A stretch of 64,000 nt of DNA from Asanoa ishikariensis (GTDB taxonomy: Bacteria; Actinomycetota; Actinomycetes; Mycobacteriales; Micromonosporaceae), in NCBI RefSeq assembly GCF_900107455.1, contig NZ_FNQB01000001.1:434001-498000 (forward strand). The letters are read 5' to 3'. Below, one piece after another: positions 35,889 through 44,880 of this stretch. Each line of letters opens with the position of its first letter. Within the stretch, counting starts at the first letter, position 1. A program made the position numbers and the translations under genes. The notes beneath the pieces were generated by a model. The model was not told where the DNA came from, ran no database searches, and saw only the letters and a list, made by a program, of their open reading frames with translations.

Positions 35889-36988
35889 ATGACCTCCGTG
35901 CTGATCTCGGGTGCCGGTGTCGCCGGCCCGACCCTCGCCTACTGGCTGGCCCGCCACGGCTTCGCCGTCACGCTCGTCGAGCGCGGCGCCGGCCCCCGGT
36001 CCAGCGGCAACCCCGTCGACGTGCGCGGCCCCGGATGGGCGGTCGCCAACCGGATGGGCGTCGTTCCCCAGCTCCGTGCGGCCGCGACCCAGGCCACCGC
36101 GATGCGGCTCGTCGACGCCACCGGCCGCTGCCTGGCCCGGGTGCCGATGCCCGCCACCCGCGGCGACGAGGTGGAGCTACCTCGCGGCGACCTGGCCTCG
36201 GTGCTGCTCGACGCCGTCCGCGACGACGCCGAGCTCATCTGGGACGACACCATCACGCGGCTCACGCAGGACGACGGCGGCGTCGACGTCACCTTCGAGC
36301 GCGCCGCCGCTCGCCGGTTCGACTTCGTGGTCGGCGCCGACGGTCTGCACTCGACGGTGCGGCGGTTGGCGTTCGGTCCCGAGCAGGCGTTCGTCCGCCA
36401 CCTCGGCCTGCACGTGGCGACGCTGCCGCTCGGCTCGGACGAGGGCACCGACGTCCTGCTGCACAACACTCCGGGCCGGCTCGTGTCGATCCACCCGGCC
36501 CGCGGCGCGGCCCTGGCCGCCTTCATCTTCCGGTCCGCGCCCGTGCCTGGCTTCGACCACCGCGATCTAAATCAACACAAAAAGTCATCACCATGGCGTA
36601 CGCGGACGCGGGTTGGCGGGTTCCGGAGTTGCTGGACCGGCTCGTGGCGGCCGACGACCTCTATTTCGACGCGGTCAGCGAGGTCCGGCTCGACTCCTGG
36701 TCCCGGGGCCGCGTCGCGCTGCTCGGCGATGCCGCGTCCTGCGTCTCGCTGTTCGGCGACGGCTCTTCGCTGGCCATGGCGGGCGCGTCGACGCTGGCGG
36801 CAGCGCTGGCCGCCGACCCGTCGCACGCTTTCGCCGCCTACGAGTCGACGCACCGCAAGCTGGTCGCGCCGAAACAGCGCCGCGTCGGCCGAGCCGCGGG
36901 CCTGCTGGTGCCGAAAACCCGGCTCGGCCTCGCCACCCGCGACCTGGCCGCGCGCAGCGTGTCCGCTTTTCGACAGCGGGCGGCTTGA
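35889..36988 (+). pseudogene. FAD-dependent monooxygenase, frameshifted
   Basis: PHBH/TetX-like aromatic-ring or drug hydroxylase. The first frame (35889 to about 36583) encodes the FAD-binding half (VLISGAGVAGPTLAYWLARHG; second FAD motif VVGADGLHSTVR). The second half continues in the -1 frame to the TGA at 36986-36988, with the third FAD motif RVALLGDAASCVSLFGDGSS. The switch is at five A's (36579-36583) within CACAAAAAGTC. One extra A, or -1 slippage, would restore a protein of about 367 residues. An ATG at 36592 could start the second half alone. It could be a true mutation, a sequencing error in the A-run or, less likely, programmed slippage. Confidence 0.8.
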
Positions 36989-37052
36989 TCGGTAGCCGTC
37001 ACTGTCGGCGTCGCATAGGTTGGCGACAGACGCACCGAAGGCGAGGCCAGCC

Positions 37053-39095
37053 ATGCGAGTCGCGGAAAGACCGGATTCGGCCGATCCCTTTCGCGACCTA
37101 CGCGCGCTGATCGAGACGCTTCCGGTGCCGTCGGCGCCGGCCACGTACACGCAGCGGGAGGCGGCCCTCGGTCTCGCACTGATGGACCTTTCGCTGCGCC
37201 TCGAGCACGTACCGCGGGTGGCCGAGCACCTGACGCTGATCGACCGTGGCCACATGACCCGCTCGGTCAGCGTCGACGTCGACCTCCAGGCGATCGCCGG
37301 AGCACAGCGCAGACGGATTACCACCGGCTCCTCACTGTGGATACCCGTCTCGCGATACAGCCGCAGCGACCTGGCGCCGGTGGTGGTCAAGGACTCGACC
37401 GGCGCGGTGGTGCCTCGCTTCACCCACCGCGACTCAAACCGGGTGACCGCGGCCGCGTTCGTGCGGCTGTTGTCGATGCTGATCGACGCGCACCCGGACG
37501 TCACCGCCCGCGACACGGTCGTGCACAAGCTCCGGCACACCCACCAGCGATCCCGCTGGCTGCTCGAGGCGGCGATCGCCGAGCTAGTGACCGCGGGGTC
37601 GTTGCCCGAGACGGGGATCCGCACGCCGTTGGACTACGCGCTGCTGCCGGCGCTTTCCGGCGCACCCGGGCGCGAGGTCGACGCTCGGGCCGTGCGCGAC
37701 CTCGCGCTGGCCGGGCTCGACGAGCTGTGGCCGGCCGACGCCCGGTTGCCGTTCGCGCATCTGCTCCGGTTGGCGTGCAGCCAGTACATGCTGGTCGTGC
37801 TGCTCGATGCCGCCCACCCGCGCCGGTTCCTGACCTGGGACGCGCCGCTGCTGCCAGGCCGGCGCCCGCGCGCGCCGATCCAGCGGCTCGTGCAGAGCCT
37901 GCTGCCGGTCAACCGCGAGTTCGTGGTCGAGTACGAGACCGCCATTCCCCGGTCTGTCGGCGCGTACCACCTGACGGTCGAGGTCAACGAGGAGGTCAGC
38001 GTCCGCCGGTTCGTGCTGTCCAGCGACGTCGACGACGACTTCGTGCAGACGCTGAGGCAGGACGTGGAAATGCTGGCGTCGGCGAGCGCCGGAGCCGGCG
38101 TTGGCGTTGGCGAGCAACCGCATCGCAAGTTGCTTGAGCTCGAGCTTCAGGGCATCGCTTCCCGGCTCGCGGAGGTCGGCCGCCGGCGGTTGACCGACCT
38201 GACCAACTACCGGCGCTACATGGCCGAACGGCACCGGTCGCTGGGTGTGGCCGCTCCTGCCCTTCTTGGTGCCGACGAGGTCGTCGCCGCGTTGGGTCGA
38301 GGCGACTGCTCCGTGCCGGTCCTGGCCGCGTTCGCCGCGCACTATTCCGCCGACAGCATGCGCCATCTCGCACGCGGCCCGCTCGCCGGCGAGGCGCTGC
38401 CCGCCCTGGCCGCCGGGATCCGCGACTACCAGCTCGGCCACGACATCACCACCGACAACGACCCACGCGAGAACGGCGCACACGCGCACTGGCGCCACCC
38501 TCCGCTCGACCTGAGTCCACACTCGACGGCGCCGGTGCGGGCCGTCGCCTATCTGTCGCTGGCGGACGAGGCGCCGGCCCTGATCGAGGGCATCACCCGG
38601 ATGGTGGTCGGACTCGCGCTCGTCGTCCTAGGAATCGGCACGCTGCTCACCGGCGGTCCACAGTGGCTCTACTCGGGCCGCATCGTGCCCGACTCGGTCC
38701 CGGCACAGGCCGACGCCGTCGTCGCGGTGCTGTTGCTGGTGCCGGGCCTGCTGATCGCGCGACTCGACCTGCCCAGCACCCATTCGGTGCTCGGGCAGCT
38801 ACGCCAGTTCCAGCGCACGATCGCGTTCCTCTCCGTAGCGGTGACCACGGGCCTGGCCATCGCGGCCGGCACCGTGCACACGGACCACGCGATCACTCGC
38901 GCCCTCCAGGCAGGCGTGGCGGTGCTGGGCTTCATCCTGGTGTGCTGCCTGCTGGAGTTCCTGGCGCGCCGGGCCCGGCGCCGAAACCCGGTGCCCTGGT
39001 CCGACCGCCTGCCGCACTGGCTCACGGCGACTGCCCCTCGGCCCCGCCGGGCGTACGCCCCGGACGCGGTCTTCGACGCACGTGGTGAGGTGTGA
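37053..39095 (+). CDS. Large membrane-tailed protein of unknown function
   Basis: 680 residues from the ATG at 37053. The first about 500 residues are soluble, without a recognised domain, and rich in Arg and Asp (MRVAERPDSADPFRDLRALI at the start). The C-terminal quarter has four hydrophobic segments (about 515-533, 555-577, 600-620 and 628-652), so the soluble part is held at the membrane. A Gly/Ala stretch (SASAGAGVGVGEQ) lies near residue 345. The stop is one base before the next ATG, so it forms an operon with the 39097 gene. I do not recognise either protein. Confidence 0.72.
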   Translation: MRVAERPDSADPFRDLRALIETLPVPSAPATYTQREAALGLALMDLSLRLEHVPRVAEHLTLIDRGHMTRSVSVDVDLQAIAGAQRRRITTGSSLWIPVSRYSRSDLAPVVVKDSTGAVVPRFTHRDSNRVTAAAFVRLLSMLIDAHPDVTARDTVVHKLRHTHQRSRWLLEAAIAELVTAGSLPETGIRTPLDYALLPALSGAPGREVDARAVRDLALAGLDELWPADARLPFAHLLRLACSQYMLVVLLDAAHPRRFLTWDAPLLPGRRPRAPIQRLVQSLLPVNREFVVEYETAIPRSVGAYHLTVEVNEEVSVRRFVLSSDVDDDFVQTLRQDVEMLASASAGAGVGVGEQPHRKLLELELQGIASRLAEVGRRRLTDLTNYRRYMAERHRSLGVAAPALLGADEVVAALGRGDCSVPVLAAFAAHYSADSMRHLARGPLAGEALPALAAGIRDYQLGHDITTDNDPRENGAHAHWRHPPLDLSPHSTAPVRAVAYLSLADEAPALIEGITRMVVGLALVVLGIGTLLTGGPQWLYSGRIVPDSVPAQADAVVAVLLLVPGLLIARLDLPSTHSVLGQLRQFQRTIAFLSVAVTTGLAIAAGTVHTDHAITRALQAGVAVLGFILVCCLLEFLARRARRRNPVPWSDRLPHWLTATAPRPRRAYAPDAVFDARGEV

Positions 39096-39096
39096 C

Positions 39097-40623
39097 ATGG
39101 CGCTGCGGACGTCCCGGTCAACGGAACTGGCCAGAATCGCCGCCGAAGCCGCAGCCGCGGATGCCTCCTCGGTGCGCCTCAGGCTGGTCCACGGGCCGGC
39201 CGGCGCGGGCTTTCAAGGGCTGATCAAACCGTTCCCGGACCTCGACCCACCCCTGCACGAACAGGCCCAGTGGCCGAGTGACTTCTGGACGTTCTCAGTC
39301 GCGGGCCTCGCGATGTCCGTCTGCGCCTGGCCGGCGGCGGCGACGGTGTTCAGCTCGCCGTTCGAGGTCGGCGCGCCGCGCCCGACGGACCACCCGGACA
39401 CCTTCGCCTACGACGGATTCTCGGTCCCCAACCCGGGCTTCCTGAACGAGCCGAACCGGCGGATCGACGCCCTGCTCACCCTCAACAGCACGCACTGGGC
39501 ACCGTCCTATCGCGACTGCCTGGTGACAGGCGTGGTGCTGGCGCGGACGTGCTCACTCGCGGTCTCCCGCGGCCAAAGCCCGATCGTGCACCTGCACACG
39601 CCGGTATCACCGTTCATCGACCAACAGATCTCGGCGCGGGGTGACGGCTCGTTGGAGCGGTTGCGGGACGCGGTCGGCCCGTGCGTGCGGGTGTCGGTCG
39701 CGGTGAACCCCCAGGAGCCAACGGCCCGGCTCGCCTTCGAACAGGGCCTGGTCGCCCTGGCGGAGGAGTTCGGCCTAGGTCTGAAGCTCAACGACCGCCG
39801 CTTCAACCGGGTGCCAGGCGAGTGGTTCACGATCCGGGGCTTCGACCGGGAGCGCTACCGCCAGGTGCGGGCGAGGCTCTTCCCGGACACCCCGATGCAC
39901 CTACCCAAACACGCGATGATCGCGAGCGTGATGGGCCCGGCCCGCCTAGGGATGGCGGCCGACGTGATCTCCCGGCTGAGCGCCAACGGCGTCGGCGTCC
40001 TAGCCGCTGCGGTCTCGTCGGTGCGCAAGATCGGCTTCGTCAACCTGGTCCTGCCACTGGCGGAAGGAGCCGACCTGGCCGCACCGGCGTGGTCGGGCCA
40101 ATGGGACGACGGGGTCAAGCTGATCGCGGAACGCTGCCGGACGTTTGACGCTGTCGGGGCGGACCATGGTGAGGTCGCGGCGTACAAGGTGGCGTTGAGC
40201 CCGCCTATGCCGTGCTCTTATCCACGTTCGAGCCGTCGGACCGGGGCGTCGGTGACTGGTCGGGTGCCTTATCCGTTGTGGCTGCGGTGGGACGTGCCCA
40301 ACCGGACGGTGGGCTCGCCGTTGTTGCTGTCGATGGTGGAGCAGAACCTGGCTGCCTATGCGGAGCAGACGGAGGTGGCATACGCGCAGGCCCGGGTTGG
40401 TCGCGGCGACATGGTGCGGGGCCGAGCCAAGTTGGTGGTGCTCCTGGCGGAGCCGCCACGAGATGTCGCGGACGCACAGGCGTTGCTGAACGAGGTGGCG
40501 GAGCGGGTCCAGGAGCGGACGCTGGAGCAGTTGTCGGATGCGCGATTGGTGGGGCCGGGCCAGGTGCGGCTGCGGCTTTCGCCGAGGGAGCGCTGGCTGA
40601 CGTACGCCGGCATCTCGGCGTAG
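39097..40623 (+). CDS. Conserved-looking protein of unknown function, partner of the preceding gene
   Basis: 508 residues, soluble, no signal peptide or membrane helix. Segments such as LIKPFPDLDPPLHEQAQWPS, HLHTPVSPFIDQQISARGDG and RGFDRERYRQVRARLFPD suggest an alpha/beta enzyme or nuclease-like fold, but no family is recognised. The start lies one base after the preceding stop. Codon use is typical for the window. The two genes together (3.6 kb) look like a two-component module with one membrane-tethered and one soluble partner. Confidence 0.7.
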   Translation: MALRTSRSTELARIAAEAAAADASSVRLRLVHGPAGAGFQGLIKPFPDLDPPLHEQAQWPSDFWTFSVAGLAMSVCAWPAAATVFSSPFEVGAPRPTDHPDTFAYDGFSVPNPGFLNEPNRRIDALLTLNSTHWAPSYRDCLVTGVVLARTCSLAVSRGQSPIVHLHTPVSPFIDQQISARGDGSLERLRDAVGPCVRVSVAVNPQEPTARLAFEQGLVALAEEFGLGLKLNDRRFNRVPGEWFTIRGFDRERYRQVRARLFPDTPMHLPKHAMIASVMGPARLGMAADVISRLSANGVGVLAAAVSSVRKIGFVNLVLPLAEGADLAAPAWSGQWDDGVKLIAERCRTFDAVGADHGEVAAYKVALSPPMPCSYPRSSRRTGASVTGRVPYPLWLRWDVPNRTVGSPLLLSMVEQNLAAYAEQTEVAYAQARVGRGDMVRGRAKLVVLLAEPPRDVADAQALLNEVAERVQERTLEQLSDARLVGPGQVRLRLSPRERWLTYAGISA

Positions 40624-40748
40624 ACATCGATGCGGGCGTCCCGGGCGTACCTGACCGAGCCGGAACTGCTGCCCGAGCTGCTTGGGATCGACGGTTGCCA
40701 CGACCTGCGCGAGACCCTCTCGGACCGGCTCGTCGCGCGGCGTACTTT

Positions 40749-41531
40749 TCACCGGCGTACGTATCCCTCCGGCACGACCGGTTCCAGCAGGCGGAGCGAT
40801 GCGGCGTCGCGGGGCAGCCAGTCGTAGTCGAGCTGCTCCCGGCCGTCCGACTCGCGTACCGTCCGGACCAGATGGAAGGTTTCGGCGTCGACCCAGATGT
40901 CGTCGGTGGCGCCGGGACTCTCCCGCCGGATGTGCAGGGTGTCGTTCCCGTCGATCACTTCCGCACCGACGAGGTGGAACAGCCCGCTCTCGAGCAACGA
41001 GCGAGGGTCTTGGGTCTCGGGAAGCGAGTCGCCTTCCGGGAAGCGCATGAGACGTGTCGTCCACGTGCGGTCGGTGTGGTCGACGTTGGTGTGCAGCCAG
41101 GTAATCGCGCCCGACGGTTCCTTCTCCACGTCACGCCAGGTCTCGCTGTTCCGCGCGCCGGGCTGTGGGGTCAGGGTTCGGCAGTGCCTGTCCGTGGTGA
41201 CGGGATCCCGCCAGCATTCCTGCGACATCGGCACGCCGTCGGCATACGTGGCGGTCCACACGGAATGCTCGATGTCGTCGCCGGCAAGTGCCGCGGACGC
41301 CTGCTTGGTGATCGCGGCGACGGACAGCATCTCCGGTTGGCGGGATGTCTGGCCCAGCGTGGCCGTCACCGCGATGGCCACTGCCGCAACGGCACCGACG
41401 GTGGTCAGCGAGCGACGGCGGCGACGACGGTGTTGCCGGGCGGCGTGTGCGACCAGACCGTCGGTGGGACGCAGGCCGTGCGACCACGACCGCATGCCCT
41501 CCGCGAGTTCTTCCTCCAGGCGGGTTGTCAT
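40749..41531 (-). CDS. Membrane-anchored anti-sigma-like protein (CU044_5270-type)
   Basis: 260 residues. A cytoplasmic N-terminus of about 40 residues with an RRRRRR stretch is followed by one membrane helix (about 42-60, LTTVGAVAAVAIAVTATLG). The extracytoplasmic domain of about 190 residues (SVAAITKQASAALAG onward) resembles the exported parts of actinobacterial sigma-linked proteins. The ATG overlaps the stop of the ECF sigma gene as ATGA. The arrangement predicts a sensor/anti-sigma that holds the sigma factor at the membrane until an envelope signal; no zinc anti-sigma motif is evident. Confidence 0.75.
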   Translation of the reverse strand: MTTRLEEELAEGMRSWSHGLRPTDGLVAHAARQHRRRRRRSLTTVGAVAAVAIAVTATLGQTSRQPEMLSVAAITKQASAALAGDDIEHSVWTATYADGVPMSQECWRDPVTTDRHCRTLTPQPGARNSETWRDVEKEPSGAITWLHTNVDHTDRTWTTRLMRFPEGDSLPETQDPRSLLESGLFHLVGAEVIDGNDTLHIRRESPGATDDIWVDAETFHLVRTVRESDGREQLDYDWLPRDAASLRLLEPVVPEGYVRR

Positions 41532-42031
41532 CGTGACGCTCCATTCGCTAGGTCTTCCCAGTTCGCGGTGAGTTCGCGGAGCCGTGCCAGCCCGCGTGAC
41601 GCGTTCGACTTGACGGTGCCGACGGCGCAGCCGAGCACCGTGGCCGCCTCCGCCTCGGTGAGCTGCTCGAAGTAGCGCAGGACCAGCACGGCACGCTGCT
41701 GGACCGGCAGGTCGGCCAGGGCACGCACCAGGGCGTCCCGCAAGGCGATGGTGTCGGTGCTGTCGGCGGTCGGCTCAGGTTCGACCGGGACGACGATCTC
41801 CGGCCGGCGGCGGCGTGCCCGCCATGAGTCGACCGCGAGGTGGTACATGGTGCGCCGCAGGTAGGCTTCCAGGTCGCCCTCGACCCGCCACCACGCACGC
41901 ATCGTCCGCTCCAGGGCGGCTTGCAACAGATCCTCGCCCGCGGCACGGCTGCCGGTCAGCAGCGCCGCCGTGGCAAGCAACGCCGGTCCGCGTTCGGCCA
42001 CCAAAGCCGTCAGCGCGTCGTACTCGCGCAT
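41528..42031 (-). CDS. SigE-family ECF RNA polymerase sigma factor
   Basis: 167 residues from the ATG at 42031 (GAGGGGA ribosome site; a GTG two codons upstream is less likely). Region 2: LLTGSRAAGEDLLQAALERTM, then YLRRTMYHLAVDSWR. Region 4: LADLPVQQRAVLVLRYFEQL, AATVLGCAVGTVKSNASRGL. Matches the streptomycete 'SigE family' (SIG70 subgroup) common beside CU044_5270-type proteins. First of a two-gene operon with its probable anti-sigma. Confidence 0.9.
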   Translation of the reverse strand: MREYDALTALVAERGPALLATAALLTGSRAAGEDLLQAALERTMRAWWRVEGDLEAYLRRTMYHLAVDSWRARRRRPEIVVPVEPEPTADSTDTIALRDALVRALADLPVQQRAVLVLRYFEQLTEAEAATVLGCAVGTVKSNASRGLARLRELTANWEDLANGASR

Positions 42032-42254
42032 CGGCACTCCCCTCGTCGCCCACCAAGGACGACCAGAGACGCCGAAGGGTTGCTCCGAACCCGCGACAAA
42101 TTCCGTCAGCGTTCCGGTCCGTCATGGGTGAGGCCAGGCAGCGTTCGGCGTGCGGCATCGCGACGGCGAACTCCGGGCTTCGGGTGTCACGCAGCAAAAG
42201 CACGGAGGCCCGGATCGCATGGGATCCCTGGGACGTTTTCGGCGCCGGGTGGTC

Positions 42255-42611
42255 TCAGGTGGTGGGGGTTGCTACGCAGAATTCGTTGCCCGCCGGGTCG
42301 GCGAGGACTGTCCAGCCGAAGCCCTGCGGCATCTTCTGACGGTCGACGACCGTCGCGCCCAGGTCCAGGAGGCGGTCGATCTCCGCGGCTGGGTCGCCGT
42401 CGCTGCTCCAGTCAAGGTGCACTCGGTTTTTGACCGTCTTGGGCTCCGGGACTCGTTGGAAGCCCAGGCACAGGCCCGGCGTCTCGCCCAGGATGAGGAA
42501 GTCGTTCTCGTGGCGCCAGGACTCTCTTAGGCCTGTGGCGGCCGCCCAGAAGCTGGCCAGGGTCGCCGGGTCGGCACAGTCGAAGGTCACCATGCGGGTC
42601 TGCAGCGCCAT
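42255..42611 (-). CDS. VOC-fold (glyoxalase/bleomycin-resistance-like) protein
   Basis: 118 residues, one vicinal-oxygen-chelate domain. Features are VTFDCADPATLASFWAAATG at the start, NRVHLDWSSDGDPAAEIDRL in the middle and WTVLADPAGNEFCV at the end, the last with the usual metal Glu. This glyoxalase-like subgroup is abundant in actinomycetes and its substrates are mostly unknown. It lies 31 bases downstream of the dienelactone hydrolase gene on the same strand and may be co-transcribed with it. Confidence 0.86.
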   Translation of the reverse strand: MALQTRMVTFDCADPATLASFWAAATGLRESWRHENDFLILGETPGLCLGFQRVPEPKTVKNRVHLDWSSDGDPAAEIDRLLDLGATVVDRQKMPQGFGWTVLADPAGNEFCVATPTT

Positions 42612-42642
42612 GACTTCGTACCCTAGTCCCGTTTTGTCCTGG

Positions 42643-43374
42643 TCAGGATGTCTTTTCTGCTATGAAGGCCAGCATCTGCCGCCAGGCGTCCTCGACGTCT
42701 GCCTGGTGTTGGCCGAAGGAGCGGTCGAAGAAGCTGTGGCCCGCGTTCGGATAGACCGTCATGCGCACCTCGGCGCCATGTGCGCGGACCCGGTCCGCGA
42801 ACTGCTCTACCTCCGCCACCGGGGTGAAGTCCTGGCCCGCGGCCAGGATCTGGAGCGGCGACGTGATCTCGTCCGCTACGTCCGTGACCCGCGACGGCAC
42901 GCCGTAGAAGCCGATCGAGCCCCGCAGGTCGTCGCTCGCCGCGGCCTGGCGCCAGGACATCGCGCCGCCGAAGCAGAAGCCGACCGTGAAGAGCGAGCCA
43001 ACTCCCTGGGCGCGCAGCCAGGACGACGCCGTCGACGCGTCCAGGCGGACGTCCGAGAAGGCCAGGGCGTCGACATGCTCTCGGTACGCGAAGTCCTCGC
43101 CGCGCTCACCGCGGCCCGCGGTCCGGCCGAAGTAGTCGAAGGCCAGCGCTGACAGGCCGGCCGCCGCGAAGCTTTCCGCCAGTTCCTTGTAGAAGACATG
43201 CAGGCCGCGTACGTCCGGGAAGATCACGATGCCGCGGCCGGTGGGCGACTCCGGGTGTGCGAAGTAGCCGTCGAACTCCGTGCCGTCGGGGGAGCTCAGC
43301 ACCACCGGGCCGTGTGCGCCGACCGGGCCGGGGTTTGGCGGCTGTGGCGGACGGGCCTCGTCTCCGTAACACAT
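42643..43374 (-). CDS. Dienelactone hydrolase family protein
   Basis: 243 residues. Alpha/beta hydrolase with a cysteine nucleophile, Cys134 in VGFCFGGAMS. The other triad members are probably Asp182 (AAGQDFTP) and His213 (NAGHSFFD). The N-terminal MCYGDEARPP is typical of this actinobacterial subgroup and supports the ATG at 43374. Cleaves dienelactones or related esters in aromatic degradation; the real substrate is unknown. The start is only 17 bases from the divergent dehydrogenase start. Confidence 0.9.
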   Translation of the reverse strand: MCYGDEARPPQPPNPGPVGAHGPVVLSSPDGTEFDGYFAHPESPTGRGIVIFPDVRGLHVFYKELAESFAAAGLSALAFDYFGRTAGRGERGEDFAYREHVDALAFSDVRLDASTASSWLRAQGVGSLFTVGFCFGGAMSWRQAAASDDLRGSIGFYGVPSRVTDVADEITSPLQILAAGQDFTPVAEVEQFADRVRAHGAEVRMTVYPNAGHSFFDRSFGQHQADVEDAWRQMLAFIAEKTS

Positions 43375-43391
43375 GGGATCATGGTGCCACC

Positions 43392-44303
43392 ATGCGTATC
43401 GCTGTGCTCGACGACTACCAGGACGCCGCTGCGGGCAGTGCCGACTGGGGTGCGCTCGACGTCACCTTCTTCGGTGATCACCTAGCCGGCGAGGACGAGC
43501 TCACCAACCGCCTGGCGCCGTTCGACGTTCTGGTCGCGATGCGCGAGCGCACCGCCTTTCCCGAGACTCTGCTGAGGAGACTGCCGGCCCTGCGGCTCCT
43601 GGTCACCACCGGCATGGCCAACGCCGCCATCGACCTGGCGGCCGCGGCCGTGAACGGGGTCACGGTCTGCGGCACCCGGATGTTCCAGCCGTCCACGAGC
43701 GAGCTGACCTGGGGACTGATCCTCTCGCTCGTGCGGCACATCCCGGCCGAGGACGCGGCGTTGCGCGCCGGGCGTTGGCAGACCACCGTCGGCACCGAGT
43801 TGTCCGGCCGCACGCTCGGCGTCGTCGGGCTGGGCACGATCGGGAGCCAGGTCGCCGCTGTCGGGCGGGCGTTCGGGATGCGGGTGGTCGCCTGGAGCGA
43901 GCACCTCGACCATCCGGACCGCGTCGACAAGGCCGACCTGTTCCGCCAAGCCGACATCGTGACCGTCCACTACAAACTGAGCGCCCGCAGCAGGAACATC
44001 GTGGGCGCTCCAGAGATCGCGTTGATGAAGTCCGGCGCGTTCCTCGTCAACACCTCGCGTGGGCCGCTCGTCGACACCGGTGCGCTGGTCGCCGCGCTCG
44101 AAGAGGGCCGGCTCGGCGGTGCCGCCATCGACGTCTACGACATCGAGCCGCTGCCGGCCGACGACCCGTTGCGGCGCGCGCCGAGAACGATCCTTACCCC
44201 GCACATCGGGTACGTGACCGAGGCCGGCTACCGGACGGCGTACGGCGACGCCGTCGAGGCGATTCACGCGTACGCCGCCGGCGCTCCGATCAGGCTGCTC
44301 TAG
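43392..44303 (+). CDS. D-2-hydroxyacid dehydrogenase family protein
   Basis: 303 residues. NAD(P)-dependent reduction of 2-keto acids. The nucleotide fold GVVGLGTIGSQVA and the catalytic Arg (TSRGPLVDTGALV), Glu (VYDIEPLPADDPL) and His (LTPHIGYVT) are all present. MRIAVLDDYQ is the standard start of this phosphoglycerate-dehydrogenase-like subgroup. The start codon sits in the palindrome ATGGTG-C-CACCAT (43381-43393), and the divergent hydrolase starts 17 bases away. The stop shares CTAG with the convergent MarR gene. Confidence 0.9.
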   Translation: MRIAVLDDYQDAAAGSADWGALDVTFFGDHLAGEDELTNRLAPFDVLVAMRERTAFPETLLRRLPALRLLVTTGMANAAIDLAAAAVNGVTVCGTRMFQPSTSELTWGLILSLVRHIPAEDAALRAGRWQTTVGTELSGRTLGVVGLGTIGSQVAAVGRAFGMRVVAWSEHLDHPDRVDKADLFRQADIVTVHYKLSARSRNIVGAPEIALMKSGAFLVNTSRGPLVDTGALVAALEEGRLGGAAIDVYDIEPLPADDPLRRAPRTILTPHIGYVTEAGYRTAYGDAVEAIHAYAAGAPIRLL

Positions 44304-44776
44304 ACCGGCGTCGAGCCGGGGCAGCCGACCTTGTCGAGGGCCTGGGTGAGTGTCACCAGGTCGAAGTCGGCGAAGTTGTCCGTGATGCGCTGCCGGGTCG
44401 AGCGCAGGTGGGTCGGGTACGCGGCTTCGAGTCGGGCAAGCCCTTCCGGCGTGAGCACCGCGTGCCAGCCTCGGCCGTCCGCGTCGCAGCGGATCCGCCG
44501 GACGAAGCCCTCCGACTCCAGGCGGGCCACCGCGCGGGTCATGCCGCTGAGTGAGAGGTCACAGGCTGTAGCCAGCTCGTTCATCCGTAGCCGCTTCTCC
44601 GGCGCCTCGGAAAGGTGCATGAGCGTGCTGTATTCGGTGAGCGAGATGCCGGCGTCCTGGCGCAGGTCGTGGTCGATGAGCTTGGGCAATACCGTCATCA
44701 CCCGCCCCAACGTGCGCACGAGTGCCTCCTCGTCGGCGCTCAGGGGCTCGACGGCGGGCTCTGTGACGGGACGCAT
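44300..44776 (-). CDS. MarR-family regulator of the flavin reductase gene
   Basis: 158 residues. Winged helix at about 55-115: EYSTLMHLSEAPEKRLRMNE, ELATACDLSLSGMTRAVARL, wing RIRCDADGRGWHAVLT. Divergent from the FMN reductase at 44881; two related inverted repeats in the gap are its likely operators. Probably represses the reductase in response to quinone, diamide-like or phenolic stress, as in other MarR/flavin-reductase pairs, which is inference from family. Confidence 0.87.
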   Translation of the reverse strand: MRPVTEPAVEPLSADEEALVRTLGRVMTVLPKLIDHDLRQDAGISLTEYSTLMHLSEAPEKRLRMNELATACDLSLSGMTRAVARLESEGFVRRIRCDADGRGWHAVLTPEGLARLEAAYPTHLRSTRQRITDNFADFDLVTLTQALDKVGCPGSTPV

Positions 44777-44788
44777 ACGACCAGCTTA

Positions 44789-44833
44789 CTTGCTCGCGCA
44801 AGGAACTGCTCGTATGTTTGCTTGACGAAGCAA
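44789..44833. promoter_or_regulatory. Paired MarR-type operators
   Basis: CTTGC-TCGC-GCAAG (44789-44802) and TTGCTT-GACG-AAGCAA (44818-44833) share the same half-site (TTGC/GCAA) and a 4-base centre. They lie between the divergent MarR and FMN-reductase genes, 13-57 bases from the MarR start. Confidence 0.75.
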
Positions 44834-44880
44834 GGACTTAACCCCGAGTCCTTCTCTCGACGAGCAGGGATAAGCACATC

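Noticed and set aside
36579-36594. Programmed -1 frameshift in the monooxygenase
   Set aside because: The heptamer is C AAA AAG rather than a full slippery site and no downstream pseudoknot is evident, so mutation or read error is more likely.
40630-40827. Small 65-codon frame after the 39097 gene
   Set aside because: It overlaps the 3' end of the anti-sigma-like gene and has no ribosome site or recognisable product; at most a remnant.
42038-42254. Extra gene upstream of the sigma factor (minus-strand frame 41775-42203)
   Set aside because: No family, weak start, mostly overlapping the sigma gene in another frame; the gap more likely holds the sigma promoter.
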